13,499 nt of DNA from an uncultured Streptococcus sp. (GTDB lineage: Bacteria; Bacillota; Bacilli; Lactobacillales; Streptococcaceae), in NCBI RefSeq assembly GCF_938020365.1, contig NZ_CALIIB010000049.1, positions 1-13,499 on the forward strand, read 5' to 3'. This document shows, piece by piece, positions 1 through 7,212 of the stretch; position 1 is the stretch's first letter, and each line of letters opens with the position of its first letter. The translations under genes were made by a program, and so were the position numbers. A model generated the notes under the pieces. It worked only from the letters and a program-made list of their open reading frames with translations. It was not told where the DNA came from and searched no databases.

Positions 1-1312
1 GGGTAGCATCGTCCTCTACTTCCTCCAAGAGCTTCTCTGTCAGGATATTTTCATTGGTTGTCGAAGCAATCTCAGCTAGGAAGATAGAGTAGTCTCCATA
101 GACATAAGGCTGGGTCTCACGAGTATAGCTGGAGTGCATACTGTGGCCTGTCTCATGCACCAAGGTAAAGAGATTATCCAGCGTGTCCTGCCAGTTGAGC
201 AACATAAAGGCATTGGTATCATAAGAACCGCCTGAGTATGCTCCTGAGCGCTTGCCTTGATTTTCATGAACATCAATCCAGCGCTCTGAAAAAGCTGTCT
301 TCACTCGGCTCAAATAATCCTCACCCAGAATAGCCAAAACTTCCTCAGACTTAGCCAAGGCTTCCTCATAAGTGAACTTGTAGTCTGTCTCTGACAAAGG
401 TGTGTACATATCATACATCTTCAAGTCAGAAATGCCTAAAATCTTCGCTCGCAAAGCAATATAACGCTGCAAAAGAGGCAAATGCTTATTGACAGCTGAA
501 ACTAGGCTGTCATAAACACTTTCTGGAATAAAGTCAGCTGACAAGGCCGCTTCACGGGCAGAGGAGAACTTGCGGACTTTCGCATTGTAGTTGTGTACCT
601 TGACATTGGTCTGCAGAGTCTTAGCGTAGGTATGCTGGTACTGCTCGTATACGCTATAAAGAGACTCGTAAGCTTCCTTACGGACTTCTCGGTTCTTAGA
701 CTCAACCAAGGTGATATAGTTGCCGTGGCTAAGCTGAACTTCATTTCCATCTTCGTCATGCACCATCGGAAAGACGATATCCGCATTATCCAAGATAGCA
801 AAAGTTTCGCCCGCTGCACCGAAGATTTCACCAGCACCAGCCAGTAGCTCCTCTTCACACTGTGTCAGGATGTGAGCTTTCTTTTTCAAAAGCTTATCAA
901 AATAATGCTGATACAGCTGCAAACCTGGCTGCTCAGCCAAGAAAGCTTGGTACTGTTCTTCTGTAATTGCCATAAATTCGGGCTCATAGAAAGCAAAACT
1001 TTGACCAAATTCGCTGTAAAGAGTCATCCCCTTAGCCTGATATTCTTGATACTTGGCCACACGAGTATCTTGGTCATTTTTCATATGAGCATAAGAATAA
1101 AGTTTTTCAATCCGGCGCATCAAGTCCAACTGGATTTCTGTCGTTGTCAAAAGACTGTCAGCCGAATCCAGCAAATGTCCAGCCAGACTAGCTGCCTTCT
1201 TCACTTCTTCCGAAACCTGCGCCAACTCCGCTTCAAAGGCTTCATCTGTTGGGAAAATGGTACTCAAATCCCAAGTATATTTTTCTTCAATTTCATTTCT
1301 TTGTTTTGCCAT
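1..1312 (-). CDS. pepF: Oligoendopeptidase F (M3 family), C-terminus cut off by window edge
   Basis: Cytoplasmic zinc metallopeptidase that cuts short oligopeptides, probably recycling imported peptides. I translated the minus strand from the window edge: it begins MAKQRNEIEEKYTWDLS and stays open for 437 codons. The zinc motif HETGH lies at residues 386-390 (bases 157-143), and a downstream AEIAST segment supplies the likely third ligand, Glu414. Both are typical of the PepF branch of M3 peptidases. Family members are about 600 residues, so roughly the last 160 are outside the window. The start is ATG at 1312, with GGAGG eight bases upstream at 1325-1321. It lies 20 bases after the coiA stop with no terminator between, so the two genes are probably co-transcribed and pepF should receive some competence-induced transcription. 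Confidence 0.95.
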   Translation of the reverse strand, partial: MAKQRNEIEEKYTWDLSTIFPTDEAFEAELAQVSEEVKKAASLAGHLLDSADSLLTTTEIQLDLMRRIEKLYSYAHMKNDQDTRVAKYQEYQAKGMTLYSEFGQSFAFYEPEFMAITEEQYQAFLAEQPGLQLYQHYFDKLLKKKAHILTQCEEELLAGAGEIFGAAGETFAILDNADIVFPMVHDEDGNEVQLSHGNYITLVESKNREVRKEAYESLYSVYEQYQHTYAKTLQTNVKVHNYNAKVRKFSSAREAALSADFIPESVYDSLVSAVNKHLPLLQRYIALRAKILGISDLKMYDMYTPLSETDYKFTYEEALAKSEEVLAILGEDYLSRVKTAFSERWIDVHENQGKRSGAYSGGSYDTNAFMLLNWQDTLDNLFTLVHETGHSMHSSYTRETQPYVYGDYSIFLAEIASTTNENILTEKLLEEVEDDAT

Positions 1313-1332
1313 AGAAATTTCCTCCATCTTTT

Positions 1333-2292
1333 CTATTTTATCATAAAAGTGGGGGAAATCCTCGCATAAAATACTGGTGGATAGATAATTTGAAGCTGCT
1401 TATTTTTTTCAGCCTGATAATAGCGATGAAAGTGCTGGTAATAGGGCGCCAAGTCTCTTGTTATTTGACAAAAGGAGCTAGCTTGGACAGGCCGAACTTG
1501 CGGATAGAAATCCTCAGCCGACTTGGTTAAAAGATTGTCTCCTTTCTGATAGAGCTGAGCTTGGAGCTTCATCCAACGAGGCTGCTGGTAATAAAGCTGC
1601 TGTCGAACATAGCGACAGATTTCAGGATCCTGCCTAGCCAGATAACTCTCTAACCCCTGCTTTTGAAAAGGGCTGCGCAAGACGGATAACAGGCAGCCTT
1701 GGCCAAAAGGAAAGGATTTGACTTTGTACTGAGCACGCCCATGCAAGTCCTCGTGAATGAGATATTTAAGCCTAAGCTCCTGCTTTTTCTCATCCAATTC
1801 CCAAAGATGAAAGCCCATATTTTGACTGAAATAAAGAAAATCCTTTTGCAGTTTCGTCAGCGACTGTTTTAACCATAATTTCTTGCCCAAGAGCCAGAGA
1901 ACCTGATAGTCATGCTGTCGATAGGACAGCGTCCTTTCCTCAAGTCGTTCCTGACTGAGAGGACTGCATTGAACCTCCAGCGCTATGTGACCGTCCAACA
2001 AAAGGTCAGCAATCTGCCTTATCTCAGGCAAAAAGGCCTCCACCTGCACCTCTTGGCTTTGCTTCCCCCAGCTATAAAGGGCAGCTTTCAAGTTCAAATG
2101 CTCCGCACTTTCATTTTCCGCATAAAATGAACAATTTTCAAGGGAAACATGAGCGAAATGTGGTCGCATGACCCTTCCTTTTTTGAAGCGGACCGCTCCC
2201 GAACAAGCAGGACAAAAGAGTTGTTCGCCTAGAGACGGCTGCTTTTCCATCGCATTCAGCAAAATCCCCTCTTCACTTTTCGCAAGCAACAT
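1333..2292 (-). CDS. coiA: Competence protein CoiA
   Basis: Late competence protein needed for natural transformation in streptococci. In the family it acts with RecA and DprA on incoming single-stranded DNA during recombination. The protein is 319 residues. A zinc-finger-like N-terminus has Cys27-Pro-Ala-Cys30 followed by the PHFAH segment (His45, His48). A nuclease-like core follows, with Glu63 and His65, then Asp96 and an E-V-Q triad (Glu106, Gln108), the pattern of a restriction-endonuclease-like fold. The ATG at 2292 is preceded by the GAAAGGGAAA purine tract, a plausible ribosome site. A SigX competence box lies 38 bases upstream. The family assignment is firm; the metal and nuclease residue roles are inferred from pattern. 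Confidence 0.95.
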   Translation of the reverse strand: MLLAKSEEGILLNAMEKQPSLGEQLFCPACSGAVRFKKGRVMRPHFAHVSLENCSFYAENESAEHLNLKAALYSWGKQSQEVQVEAFLPEIRQIADLLLDGHIALEVQCSPLSQERLEERTLSYRQHDYQVLWLLGKKLWLKQSLTKLQKDFLYFSQNMGFHLWELDEKKQELRLKYLIHEDLHGRAQYKVKSFPFGQGCLLSVLRSPFQKQGLESYLARQDPEICRYVRQQLYYQQPRWMKLQAQLYQKGDNLLTKSAEDFYPQVRPVQASSFCQITRDLAPYYQHFHRYYQAEKNKQLQIIYPPVFYARISPTFMIK

Positions 2293-2329
2293 GAGTATTT
2301 CCCTTTCAATATAATGTCTTTTATATTTT

Positions 2330-2337
2330 TATTCGTA
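2330..2337 (-). promoter_or_regulatory. Competence box (SigX/ComX promoter) of coiA
   Basis: On the minus strand this reads TACGAATA, an exact match to the streptococcal cin-box/combox recognised by the alternative sigma factor SigX (ComX). A T-rich stretch lies just upstream. The coiA start is 38 bases from the downstream end of the box, leaving a leader of about 30 bases. I see no good housekeeping -35/-10 pair here, so coiA is probably transcribed mainly during competence. Confidence 0.93.
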
Positions 2338-2410
2338 ATTAAAACACCAAAGAGAGGGCTTGTGAAATGAAACGAAGTATTATTTATTCTCTCACTTATG
2401 TAATCTCCCC

Positions 2411-2448
2411 AAACAAAAACGAGCTGAAAAGTTTCCAGACTCGTTTTT
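2411..2448 (-). terminator. Intrinsic terminator after the MFS transporter gene
   Basis: The arms AAAAACGAGCTG and CAG(A)CTCGTTTTT pair over 12 positions with one bulged base, around a loop of about nine bases. On the minus strand the stem ends in TTTTTG followed by TTT. It begins three bases past the transporter stop codon. The A/T flanks on both sides mean it could also stop plus-strand readthrough. It separates the transporter transcript from coiA. Confidence 0.85.
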
Positions 2449-2450
2449 TC

Positions 2451-3620
2451 TTATCCAAATAAATTCTGATTCTTTTTTTCAGGAACTTTCAAGAAGAGAG
2501 CAAGCAAGAGCACTAGACCTATAATTACTGCCAACATGAAATTCATACTACCATAGCCAAAACCATCTAAGATAGACCCTGACATATTCTGGATAAAAAT
2601 TGTTCCTAGATTTCTCCCTGTCTGTAGTAACGCAAAAGCTGTCACCAAATATTTTTCATCTACCAAATTTGCCACGATGCGCAGACTAAGCATGGTCAGC
2701 ACCATGCCAGAAGCATGCTTGGAAAGCAGAGTGACTACGATTTTCGAGCCTAATCCAAAGTTTAAAGCATAAACCGCATACTGAAGAAGCATCATACCTA
2801 AGCAGATATAGAGCAACTTTTTGACAGCTATCTTATCCATGAAAAGATAGGAATAAAAGATCAAGGGTGCCTCGCACAACACAGAAACTGCGACAACTGT
2901 CGTTGCCCAATCAACACTCAAGCCACTGGATTCTAGCATGGACGGAATATAGGTATGCCCTGTATTGCCCACACCAGAGTAAAGGGCAACAAGGAAAAGA
3001 TAAAAAAGATAGATCCTGTTTTTAAGAATGGCTGAAAAAAGTGAATGGCCTCGTTTTTCACTCTTTTTAGTTAATCTATCTCGCTTGGGATTCATGCCAA
3101 GAACTCCTAAAATACTCAACAACATAGTCCCGATAAAGACCAGATAGATCGCCTGGGGAGAAATATTCTTATAAATCAAACCTGCCAGCTGTGAACCGAC
3201 GGCATAACCGATTGTTCCCCAAATTCGGATTTTCCCATATTTATAAGGACTTTGGGTTGCTAGTACATCCATCACAGTGCCCACCCCATTGATGAGCATC
3301 AAGACAAAACTGTACCAGATGGCCAAGAGCCATAGATTATCAGCCTCCATGAAAAAGATGTCTCCCAAGATAATCAGGAAAAAACTGATAAGCGAAACTC
3401 TCTTGATGCCAAGAGTATCATTTAACAGCCCCATGATTGGCTGAGCCAGCATGGAAGAAAAGAAAGAAGCTGATACGACGATAGATACTTGACCAGCCGT
3501 GTACCCCTTATCCAGCATATAAACGGATATCAAGGTCGAAAACAATGAATTAGACAGAAAATAAAAATTATACATCAAAAAATAAGCCAAATAGCTATTA
3601 GAAAACTTTTTTCCCATCAT
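2451..3620 (-). CDS. Major facilitator superfamily transporter, substrate unknown
   Basis: Inner-membrane secondary transporter of 389 residues, almost entirely hydrophobic, consistent with about 12 membrane segments. The loop GLLNDTLGIKR (about residues 64-74) matches the MFS motif A between helices 2 and 3. An RIWGTIGYA segment (about 132-140) resembles the RxxGSxG element of the LacY / nucleoside-proton symporter-like branch, so a sugar or nucleoside substrate is possible but not shown. Two adjacent ATG codons (3620 and 3617) follow a GGAGAGG ribosome site; I chose the first, though a start at 3617 is equally spaced. The reading frame also extends one TTG codon further. It stands alone between terminators. 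I do not recognise a specific gene name. Confidence 0.85.
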   Translation of the reverse strand: MMGKKFSNSYLAYFLMYNFYFLSNSLFSTLISVYMLDKGYTAGQVSIVVSASFFSSMLAQPIMGLLNDTLGIKRVSLISFFLIILGDIFFMEADNLWLLAIWYSFVLMLINGVGTVMDVLATQSPYKYGKIRIWGTIGYAVGSQLAGLIYKNISPQAIYLVFIGTMLLSILGVLGMNPKRDRLTKKSEKRGHSLFSAILKNRIYLFYLFLVALYSGVGNTGHTYIPSMLESSGLSVDWATTVVAVSVLCEAPLIFYSYLFMDKIAVKKLLYICLGMMLLQYAVYALNFGLGSKIVVTLLSKHASGMVLTMLSLRIVANLVDEKYLVTAFALLQTGRNLGTIFIQNMSGSILDGFGYGSMNFMLAVIIGLVLLLALFLKVPEKKNQNLFG

Positions 3621-3643
3621 CAAAACCTCTCCAAAAATAGAAT

Positions 3644-3671
3644 AAAACCCAGTTTTTAGGAACTGAGCTTT
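3644..3671 (-). terminator. Intrinsic terminator after dacA
   Basis: The minus strand has AAAGCTCAGTT, a six-base loop, then AACTGGGTTTT, giving an 11-pair stem with two G-U pairs. TTTTATTC follows. It lies 30 bases past the dacA stop and just before the ribosome site of the transporter gene, so dacA transcripts should mostly end here. A perfect 12-base palindrome, AGCTTGCAAGCT (3677-3688), sits between the dacA stop and this stem; its role is unclear. Confidence 0.75.
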
Positions 3672-3700
3672 ATTTCAGCTTGCAAGCTAAATGCAATCAT

Positions 3701-5038
3701 TTATTTATTTTTTCTAGCTCTTGCTTTAGCTTTTCTCGATTTCCGATTCTCGATATAGAAAATCAGGACAATAATGACAATTGGCAAGGCAATTAACCAG
3801 CGGTTGCTTAGCAAGTCACTATACCAAGTTTTATTATTTTCTTTTGTAGTAACTTCTTCTTTGGCAGACTGGGTGACAGAAGCATCTACTTCCTCCACTT
3901 TCATCTCATCAGAGATCTTTGGAGAGAGCGTGTACAGATTATTTCCAGCCTTCAAGACACCATTTTCAACTACAGGCTTTGCCTTCGCATCTTTTTTGAT
4001 TGTTGCATAAAAATCTTCTGGCAGATTGTAAGTTTTTCCATCAATCTCCTGCTTCCCTTTAGAGAACAGTTTCTTGTACTCATAGTCAGCATAAGATTTT
4101 TCGATCAAGGCATTTCCAAATGGATGGCGATAATATTCACCATCTTGGTCAGACCAGTCACCAACACCCATGATGACGCCAATCACGCGCTGATTCCCGC
4201 GCTTGATAGTTGCAATGTAGTTGAAGGCACCGTTCGGACTTGAACCCGTCTTCAGACCATCTACTCCCTCCAGAGCGTAGCGAGCACCTGGCAGTGAGTA
4301 ATTATAAGTCTCAAACGTTTCTTCATAAGGCGTGCCAGCCTTGACAGTCACCTTAGCCTGATTGGTATAATTTAAAATATCTGGATAGTTCTTTACAAAA
4401 TTATAAACTAAAATCCCTAAATCACGCGCAGTTGTTTGGTTGCTAGCATAGTTATTATATCTCTGAGGAGTATAGTAACCTTTGAAGGAAACTGCCGCAG
4501 CACCACTGGCATTAAACCATTTGGTGTTGGTCATGCCTAGTTCTTGCGCTTTGGCGTTCATCTTATCCAAGAAAGCATCGGGATCGTTATCTGATAGGTA
4601 ATTTGCCAGCATCACTGTTGTTGCGTTAGAAGAGGGTACAACTGTCATGGTAATCAGCTCAGAAACAGTATAACTGACCCCAGCCACGATTTTATTATTG
4701 GAAATTTCATAAATTTCCGCAACCGCCTGATCTTGCGGCGTCGCCTTAATCACCGTATCTAAACTGAGTTTTCCCTCTTTAATGGCTTCAAAAACCAAAT
4801 ACAAGGTCATGATCTTACTCATACTGGCTGGATCGCGAACCTCATCGATGTTATCCTGCCACAGTATATCGCCCGTATTTCCGTCAATCATCAAAGATGA
4901 CTTAGGACGATTGATTGCTTGTACATTTTCATTGGGATACATTTTTCGTGCCATATCTACCAATTCATCTGCCGCAGCAGAAAGCGGTGATAAAAAGGCA
5001 GACAAAATCAATCCAAACACCAAAAACTTCTTCTTCAC
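3701..5038 (-). CDS. dacA: D-alanyl-D-alanine carboxypeptidase, low-molecular-weight PBP (DacA/PBP3)
   Basis: Membrane-anchored penicillin-binding protein that trims the terminal D-alanine from peptidoglycan pentapeptides outside the cell, limiting cross-linking. It has 445 residues. An N-terminal signal peptide (MKKKF, hydrophobic run, probable cleavage near SAAAD) is followed by the serine transpeptidase-fold domain with all three motifs: Ser72-Met-Ser-Lys75, Ser136-Ser-Asn138 and Lys263-Thr-Gly265. A smaller beta domain follows, then a C-terminal membrane helix at about residues 414-429 and a strongly basic tail, RKSRKAKARARKNK. The start is GTG at 5038, six bases after GGAGG (5049-5045). 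An overlapping ATG at 5040 is out of frame and followed at once by TGA. It has its own promoter and terminator. Confidence 0.95.
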   Translation of the reverse strand: MKKKFLVFGLILSAFLSPLSAAADELVDMARKMYPNENVQAINRPKSSLMIDGNTGDILWQDNIDEVRDPASMSKIMTLYLVFEAIKEGKLSLDTVIKATPQDQAVAEIYEISNNKIVAGVSYTVSELITMTVVPSSNATTVMLANYLSDNDPDAFLDKMNAKAQELGMTNTKWFNASGAAAVSFKGYYTPQRYNNYASNQTTARDLGILVYNFVKNYPDILNYTNQAKVTVKAGTPYEETFETYNYSLPGARYALEGVDGLKTGSSPNGAFNYIATIKRGNQRVIGVIMGVGDWSDQDGEYYRHPFGNALIEKSYADYEYKKLFSKGKQEIDGKTYNLPEDFYATIKKDAKAKPVVENGVLKAGNNLYTLSPKISDEMKVEEVDASVTQSAKEEVTTKENNKTWYSDLLSNRWLIALPIVIIVLIFYIENRKSRKAKARARKNK

Positions 5039-5069
5039 ATTTATCCTCCAAAAAAATTCATTCCTAACT

Positions 5070-5078
5070 AGTATATCA
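5070..5078 (-). promoter_or_regulatory. Probable extended -10 promoter of dacA
   Basis: The minus strand reads TGATATACT, a TGn extension plus a -10 hexamer TATACT (5075-5070). No good -35 exists at 17 bases, as is common for extended -10 promoters. Transcription would start near 5063, leaving a leader of about 25 bases that contains GGAGG. It lies downstream of the nagB terminator, so dacA should be an independent unit. Confidence 0.6.
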
Positions 5079-5104
5079 TATTTTTAATCAAGTTTTTGAT
5101 AAAT

Positions 5105-5134
5105 ATAAAAAATCCCACCTAAAAATTAGATAGG
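5105..5134 (-). terminator. Intrinsic terminator of nagB
   Basis: On the minus strand CCTATCTAA pairs with TTAGGTGGG over nine positions (two G-U pairs) around a TTT loop and is followed directly by ATTTTTTAT. It begins 11 bases after the nagB stop codon. It has the shape of a standard rho-independent terminator. Confidence 0.88.
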
Positions 5135-5144
5135 AAATAGATTG

Positions 5145-5852
5145 TTAAGCTTCTAATAAACTTAGAGCTTCTTTGTCTGCAATAATCACGACATCTTCAT
5201 GGCCTTGAAGGGCGCTAGCTGGCACAGCTTCTGTTACCTCTCCTCGGACTGTTCCTGCGATGGCTTGAGCTTTAGAAGCGCCATAGGCAAAGAGGATGAT
5301 TGATTTTGCATCTAAGATATTCCGAATTCCCATTGAGATGGCTTGAGTCGGTACGTCCTCTATCTTCTCAAAGAAGCGAGCGTTTGCTTGGATAGTTGAC
5401 TGCTCCAAATCGACAATATGAACAGTGCTATCAAAGCTAGTTCCAGGCTCATTAAAGCCAATATGCCCATTGGTACCAATTCCCAAAATTTGTAAATCTA
5501 CTGGGTGGTCAGCCAAGACTTGGTTGTAGCGTTTCACTTCTGCTTCCACATCTTCTGCTGCACCGTTTGGCAAAAAGCTCTCTTTGAAAGGCTTTTTATT
5601 AAATAGCTGCTCATTCATAAAGTAACGGTAAGACTGGGGATTATCTTCTGAAAGTCCCACATACTCATCCAAGTTTACACTGGTCAGCCCTGACAAATCT
5701 AGGTCACTGGCAATGATTTGCTTGTAAAACTCAATCGGGCTACTTCCTGTTGCCAACCCCAATGTTTTGGCCCCCTGAGCTAGCTTTTCTTTCAAGATTT
5801 CTAAAGCTACCTTTGCGCCTTCTACTTGATTCTCAACACGAATAACTTTCAT
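5145..5852 (-). CDS. nagB: Glucosamine-6-phosphate deaminase
   Basis: Cytoplasmic enzyme converting glucosamine-6-phosphate to fructose-6-phosphate and ammonia, which channels amino sugars into glycolysis. At 235 residues it is the short, presumably non-allosteric Gram-positive form (E. coli NagB is 266). Visible motifs are the phosphate-binding LATGSSP (residues 33-39), NLDEY with the expected general-base aspartate Asp62, and GIGTNGHIGFNEPG (124-137) containing His130 and Glu135. The position equal to E. coli Asp141 is Asn128 here. The start ATG follows AGGAGA. Transcription comes from a consensus promoter with an embedded NagR-type operator, so amino sugars should induce it. The ammonia released adds to that from the neighbouring arginine deiminase route. 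Confidence 0.96.
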   Translation of the reverse strand: MKVIRVENQVEGAKVALEILKEKLAQGAKTLGLATGSSPIEFYKQIIASDLDLSGLTSVNLDEYVGLSEDNPQSYRYFMNEQLFNKKPFKESFLPNGAAEDVEAEVKRYNQVLADHPVDLQILGIGTNGHIGFNEPGTSFDSTVHIVDLEQSTIQANARFFEKIEDVPTQAISMGIRNILDAKSIILFAYGASKAQAIAGTVRGEVTEAVPASALQGHEDVVIIADKEALSLLEA

Positions 5853-5889
5853 TCTGTTCTCCTATTTTTCTTGATGTATTCCTTATTTT

Positions 5890-5918
5890 ATTATATGGTA
5901 TAGACCAATTTTTGTCAA
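5890..5918 (-). promoter_or_regulatory. Consensus sigma-A promoter of nagB
   Basis: The minus strand shows a perfect -35 TTGACA (5918-5913), a 17-base spacer and a perfect -10 TATAAT (5895-5890). Initiation is expected near 5883, giving a leader of about 30 bases with the AGGAGA ribosome site. Such a strong promoter on a catabolic gene implies tight repression, which the operator in its spacer would provide. Confidence 0.92.
5896..5907. promoter_or_regulatory. NagR/DasR-type operator (dre site) in the nagB promoter spacer
   Basis: The site reads TGGTATAGACCA (plus strand), with the invariant TGGT-N4-ACCA arms of operators bound by GntR-family amino-sugar regulators (NagR in streptococci, DasR/YvoA elsewhere). 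It fills the spacer directly next to the -10 box, so a bound repressor would block RNA polymerase. Binding is inferred from the motif and from the known control of nagB in streptococci. The nagR gene is not in this window. Confidence 0.85.
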
Positions 5919-5931
5919 GTAGATTCTACTT
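5917..5931. repeat. Perfect inverted repeat in the nagB / queA divergent region
   Basis: AAGTAGA and TCTACTT flank a single central T. The left end overlaps the nagB -35 box by two bases, and the element lies about 41 bases upstream of the plus-strand -10. Size and symmetry fit a protein operator better than a transcript hairpin. I do not recognise the binding protein. Confidence 0.6.
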
Positions 5932-5971
5932 AATTTTTTCAAATTTTACTGAGAGACTTAGCGTCAAATCA

Positions 5972-5980
5972 TGGTATAAT
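5972..5980 (+). promoter_or_regulatory. Extended -10 promoter of the miniprotein-queA-argR unit
   Basis: TGGTATAAT combines a TGn extension with a perfect -10 hexamer at 5975-5980. No convincing -35 is seen at 16-18 bases. Transcription should begin about seven bases downstream, at or next to the A of the ATG at 5987, so the first open frame would have almost no leader. Confidence 0.75.
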
Positions 5981-5986
5981 AAAAGC

Positions 5987-6160
5987 ATGCTATTACCAAT
6001 GATTATAATTTTTTTACTCGGAATTGCCCCTTTTACCGCTGGGCTTTTCTTAAAAAAACATCTCGGTTGGCAACTAATTTTTTTATGCCTGGGAATTTTC
6101 TTTATCAGTATTCCCTTTTTACTTGCCGCCTACTATATTTGGATCATGAGAACAATTTAA
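5987..6160 (+). CDS. Small two-helix membrane protein, function unknown
   Basis: A 57-residue protein starting MLLPMIIIFLL. It has two hydrophobic segments (about residues 2-22 and 30-54) joined by a short basic turn, KKHLGW, so it is probably a small integral membrane hairpin. The frame is open a further 25 codons upstream, but those lie across the promoter, so ATG 5987 is the first usable start. The promoter spacing puts this ATG at the transcript end with no ribosome site, which suggests leaderless translation; ATG 5999 is an alternative. Its stop codon overlaps the AAGGAG ribosome site of queA, which suggests translational coupling. I do not recognise a family. It could instead be only a transcribed leader of queA. 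Confidence 0.6.
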   Translation: MLLPMIIIFLLGIAPFTAGLFLKKHLGWQLIFLCLGIFFISIPFLLAAYYIWIMRTI

Positions 6161-6169
6161 GGAGATAGA

Positions 6170-7198
6170 ATGAATACTGCTGATTTTGATTTTCACTTAC
6201 CGGAAGAACTGATTGCTCAAACTCCTCTGGAGAAACGAGACTCTTCTCGCCTCCTCATTGTAGATCGGGAAACTGGCCAGTTTAGTGACCAACATTTTGA
6301 CAATATTATTGACCAACTTGAGCCAGGTGATGCTTTGGTTATGAATAATACCCGCGTCCTGCCAGCTCGCCTTTATGGAACCAAGCCTGAAACCGGCGGC
6401 CATGTCGAGCTCCTACTCTTGAAAAATACCCAAGGAGACTTCTGGGAAGTCCTAGCTAAGCCTGCCAAACGACTCAGAGTCGGAACGCGTGTTTCTTTCG
6501 GTGATGGCCGTTTGACTGCCACTGTTACAGAAGAGCTAGAACACGGCGGACGGATCGTTCGCTTTGATTATCAAGGCATTTTCCTAGAGGTCCTAGAAAG
6601 TTTGGGTGAAATGCCCCTGCCGCCTTATATCCATGAGAAGCTAGAGGATCGTGAACGCTACCAGACAGTCTATGCCAAAGAAAACGGCTCCGCTGCCGCT
6701 CCAACCGCTGGCCTCCATTTCACAGAGGAATTGCTGGATAAAATTGCGACAAAAGGCGTTAAGCTCGTCTACCTGACGCTGCATGTCGGGCTCGGAACCT
6801 TCCGTCCCGTATCAGTTGACAATCTGGAAGAGCATGAGATGCATTCCGAATTTTATAGTTTGTCTGAAGAAGCAGCTGAGACCCTGCGCCAAGTCAAGGC
6901 AAGCGGCCACCGCATCGTTGCTGTCGGTACCACTTCTATCCGAACACTGGAAACAATCGGCAGCAAATTTGAGGGTCAAATCCAAGCAGACTCCGGCTGG
7001 ACCAATATCTTTATCAAACCGGGCTATCAGTGGAAGATTGTCGATGCTTTTTCAACCAACTTCCACTTGCCAAAATCAACCCTTGTCATGCTGGTATCAG
7101 CTTTTGCTGGACGCCAACTGACACTGCAAGCCTATGAGCATGCTATCACTGAGCGCTACCGCTTCTTTAGCTTTGGCGACGCTATGTTTATCAAATAA
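6170..7198 (+). CDS. queA: S-adenosylmethionine:tRNA ribosyltransferase-isomerase
   Basis: Enzyme of tRNA queuosine biosynthesis. It moves the ribosyl part of S-adenosylmethionine onto 7-aminomethyl-7-deazaguanine at the wobble position of GUN-anticodon tRNAs, forming epoxyqueuosine. The 342-residue length is normal. Signatures include the N-terminal DFDFHLPEELIAQ, the hallmark AAPTAGLHF (residues 176-184) and LHVGLGTFRPV (204-214). The ATG follows AAGGAGATAGA, and the ribosome site overlaps the stop of the upstream miniprotein. argR begins 14 bases after its stop with no terminator, so the two are probably co-transcribed. Confidence 0.97.
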   Translation: MNTADFDFHLPEELIAQTPLEKRDSSRLLIVDRETGQFSDQHFDNIIDQLEPGDALVMNNTRVLPARLYGTKPETGGHVELLLLKNTQGDFWEVLAKPAKRLRVGTRVSFGDGRLTATVTEELEHGGRIVRFDYQGIFLEVLESLGEMPLPPYIHEKLEDRERYQTVYAKENGSAAAPTAGLHFTEELLDKIATKGVKLVYLTLHVGLGTFRPVSVDNLEEHEMHSEFYSLSEEAAETLRQVKASGHRIVAVGTTSIRTLETIGSKFEGQIQADSGWTNIFIKPGYQWKIVDAFSTNFHLPKSTLVMLVSAFAGRQLTLQAYEHAITERYRFFSFGDAMFIK

Positions 7199-7212
7199 AT
7201 ACAGGTGAATCT

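Noticed and set aside
1..1312. pepF and arcA as broken genes
   Set aside because: Both simply run off the window edges with open frames and intact active-site motifs.
593..1369. Plus-strand open frames of 84 and 165 codons opposite pepF
   Set aside because: They are antisense to a clear M3 peptidase gene, show no recognisable protein and lack convincing ribosome sites.
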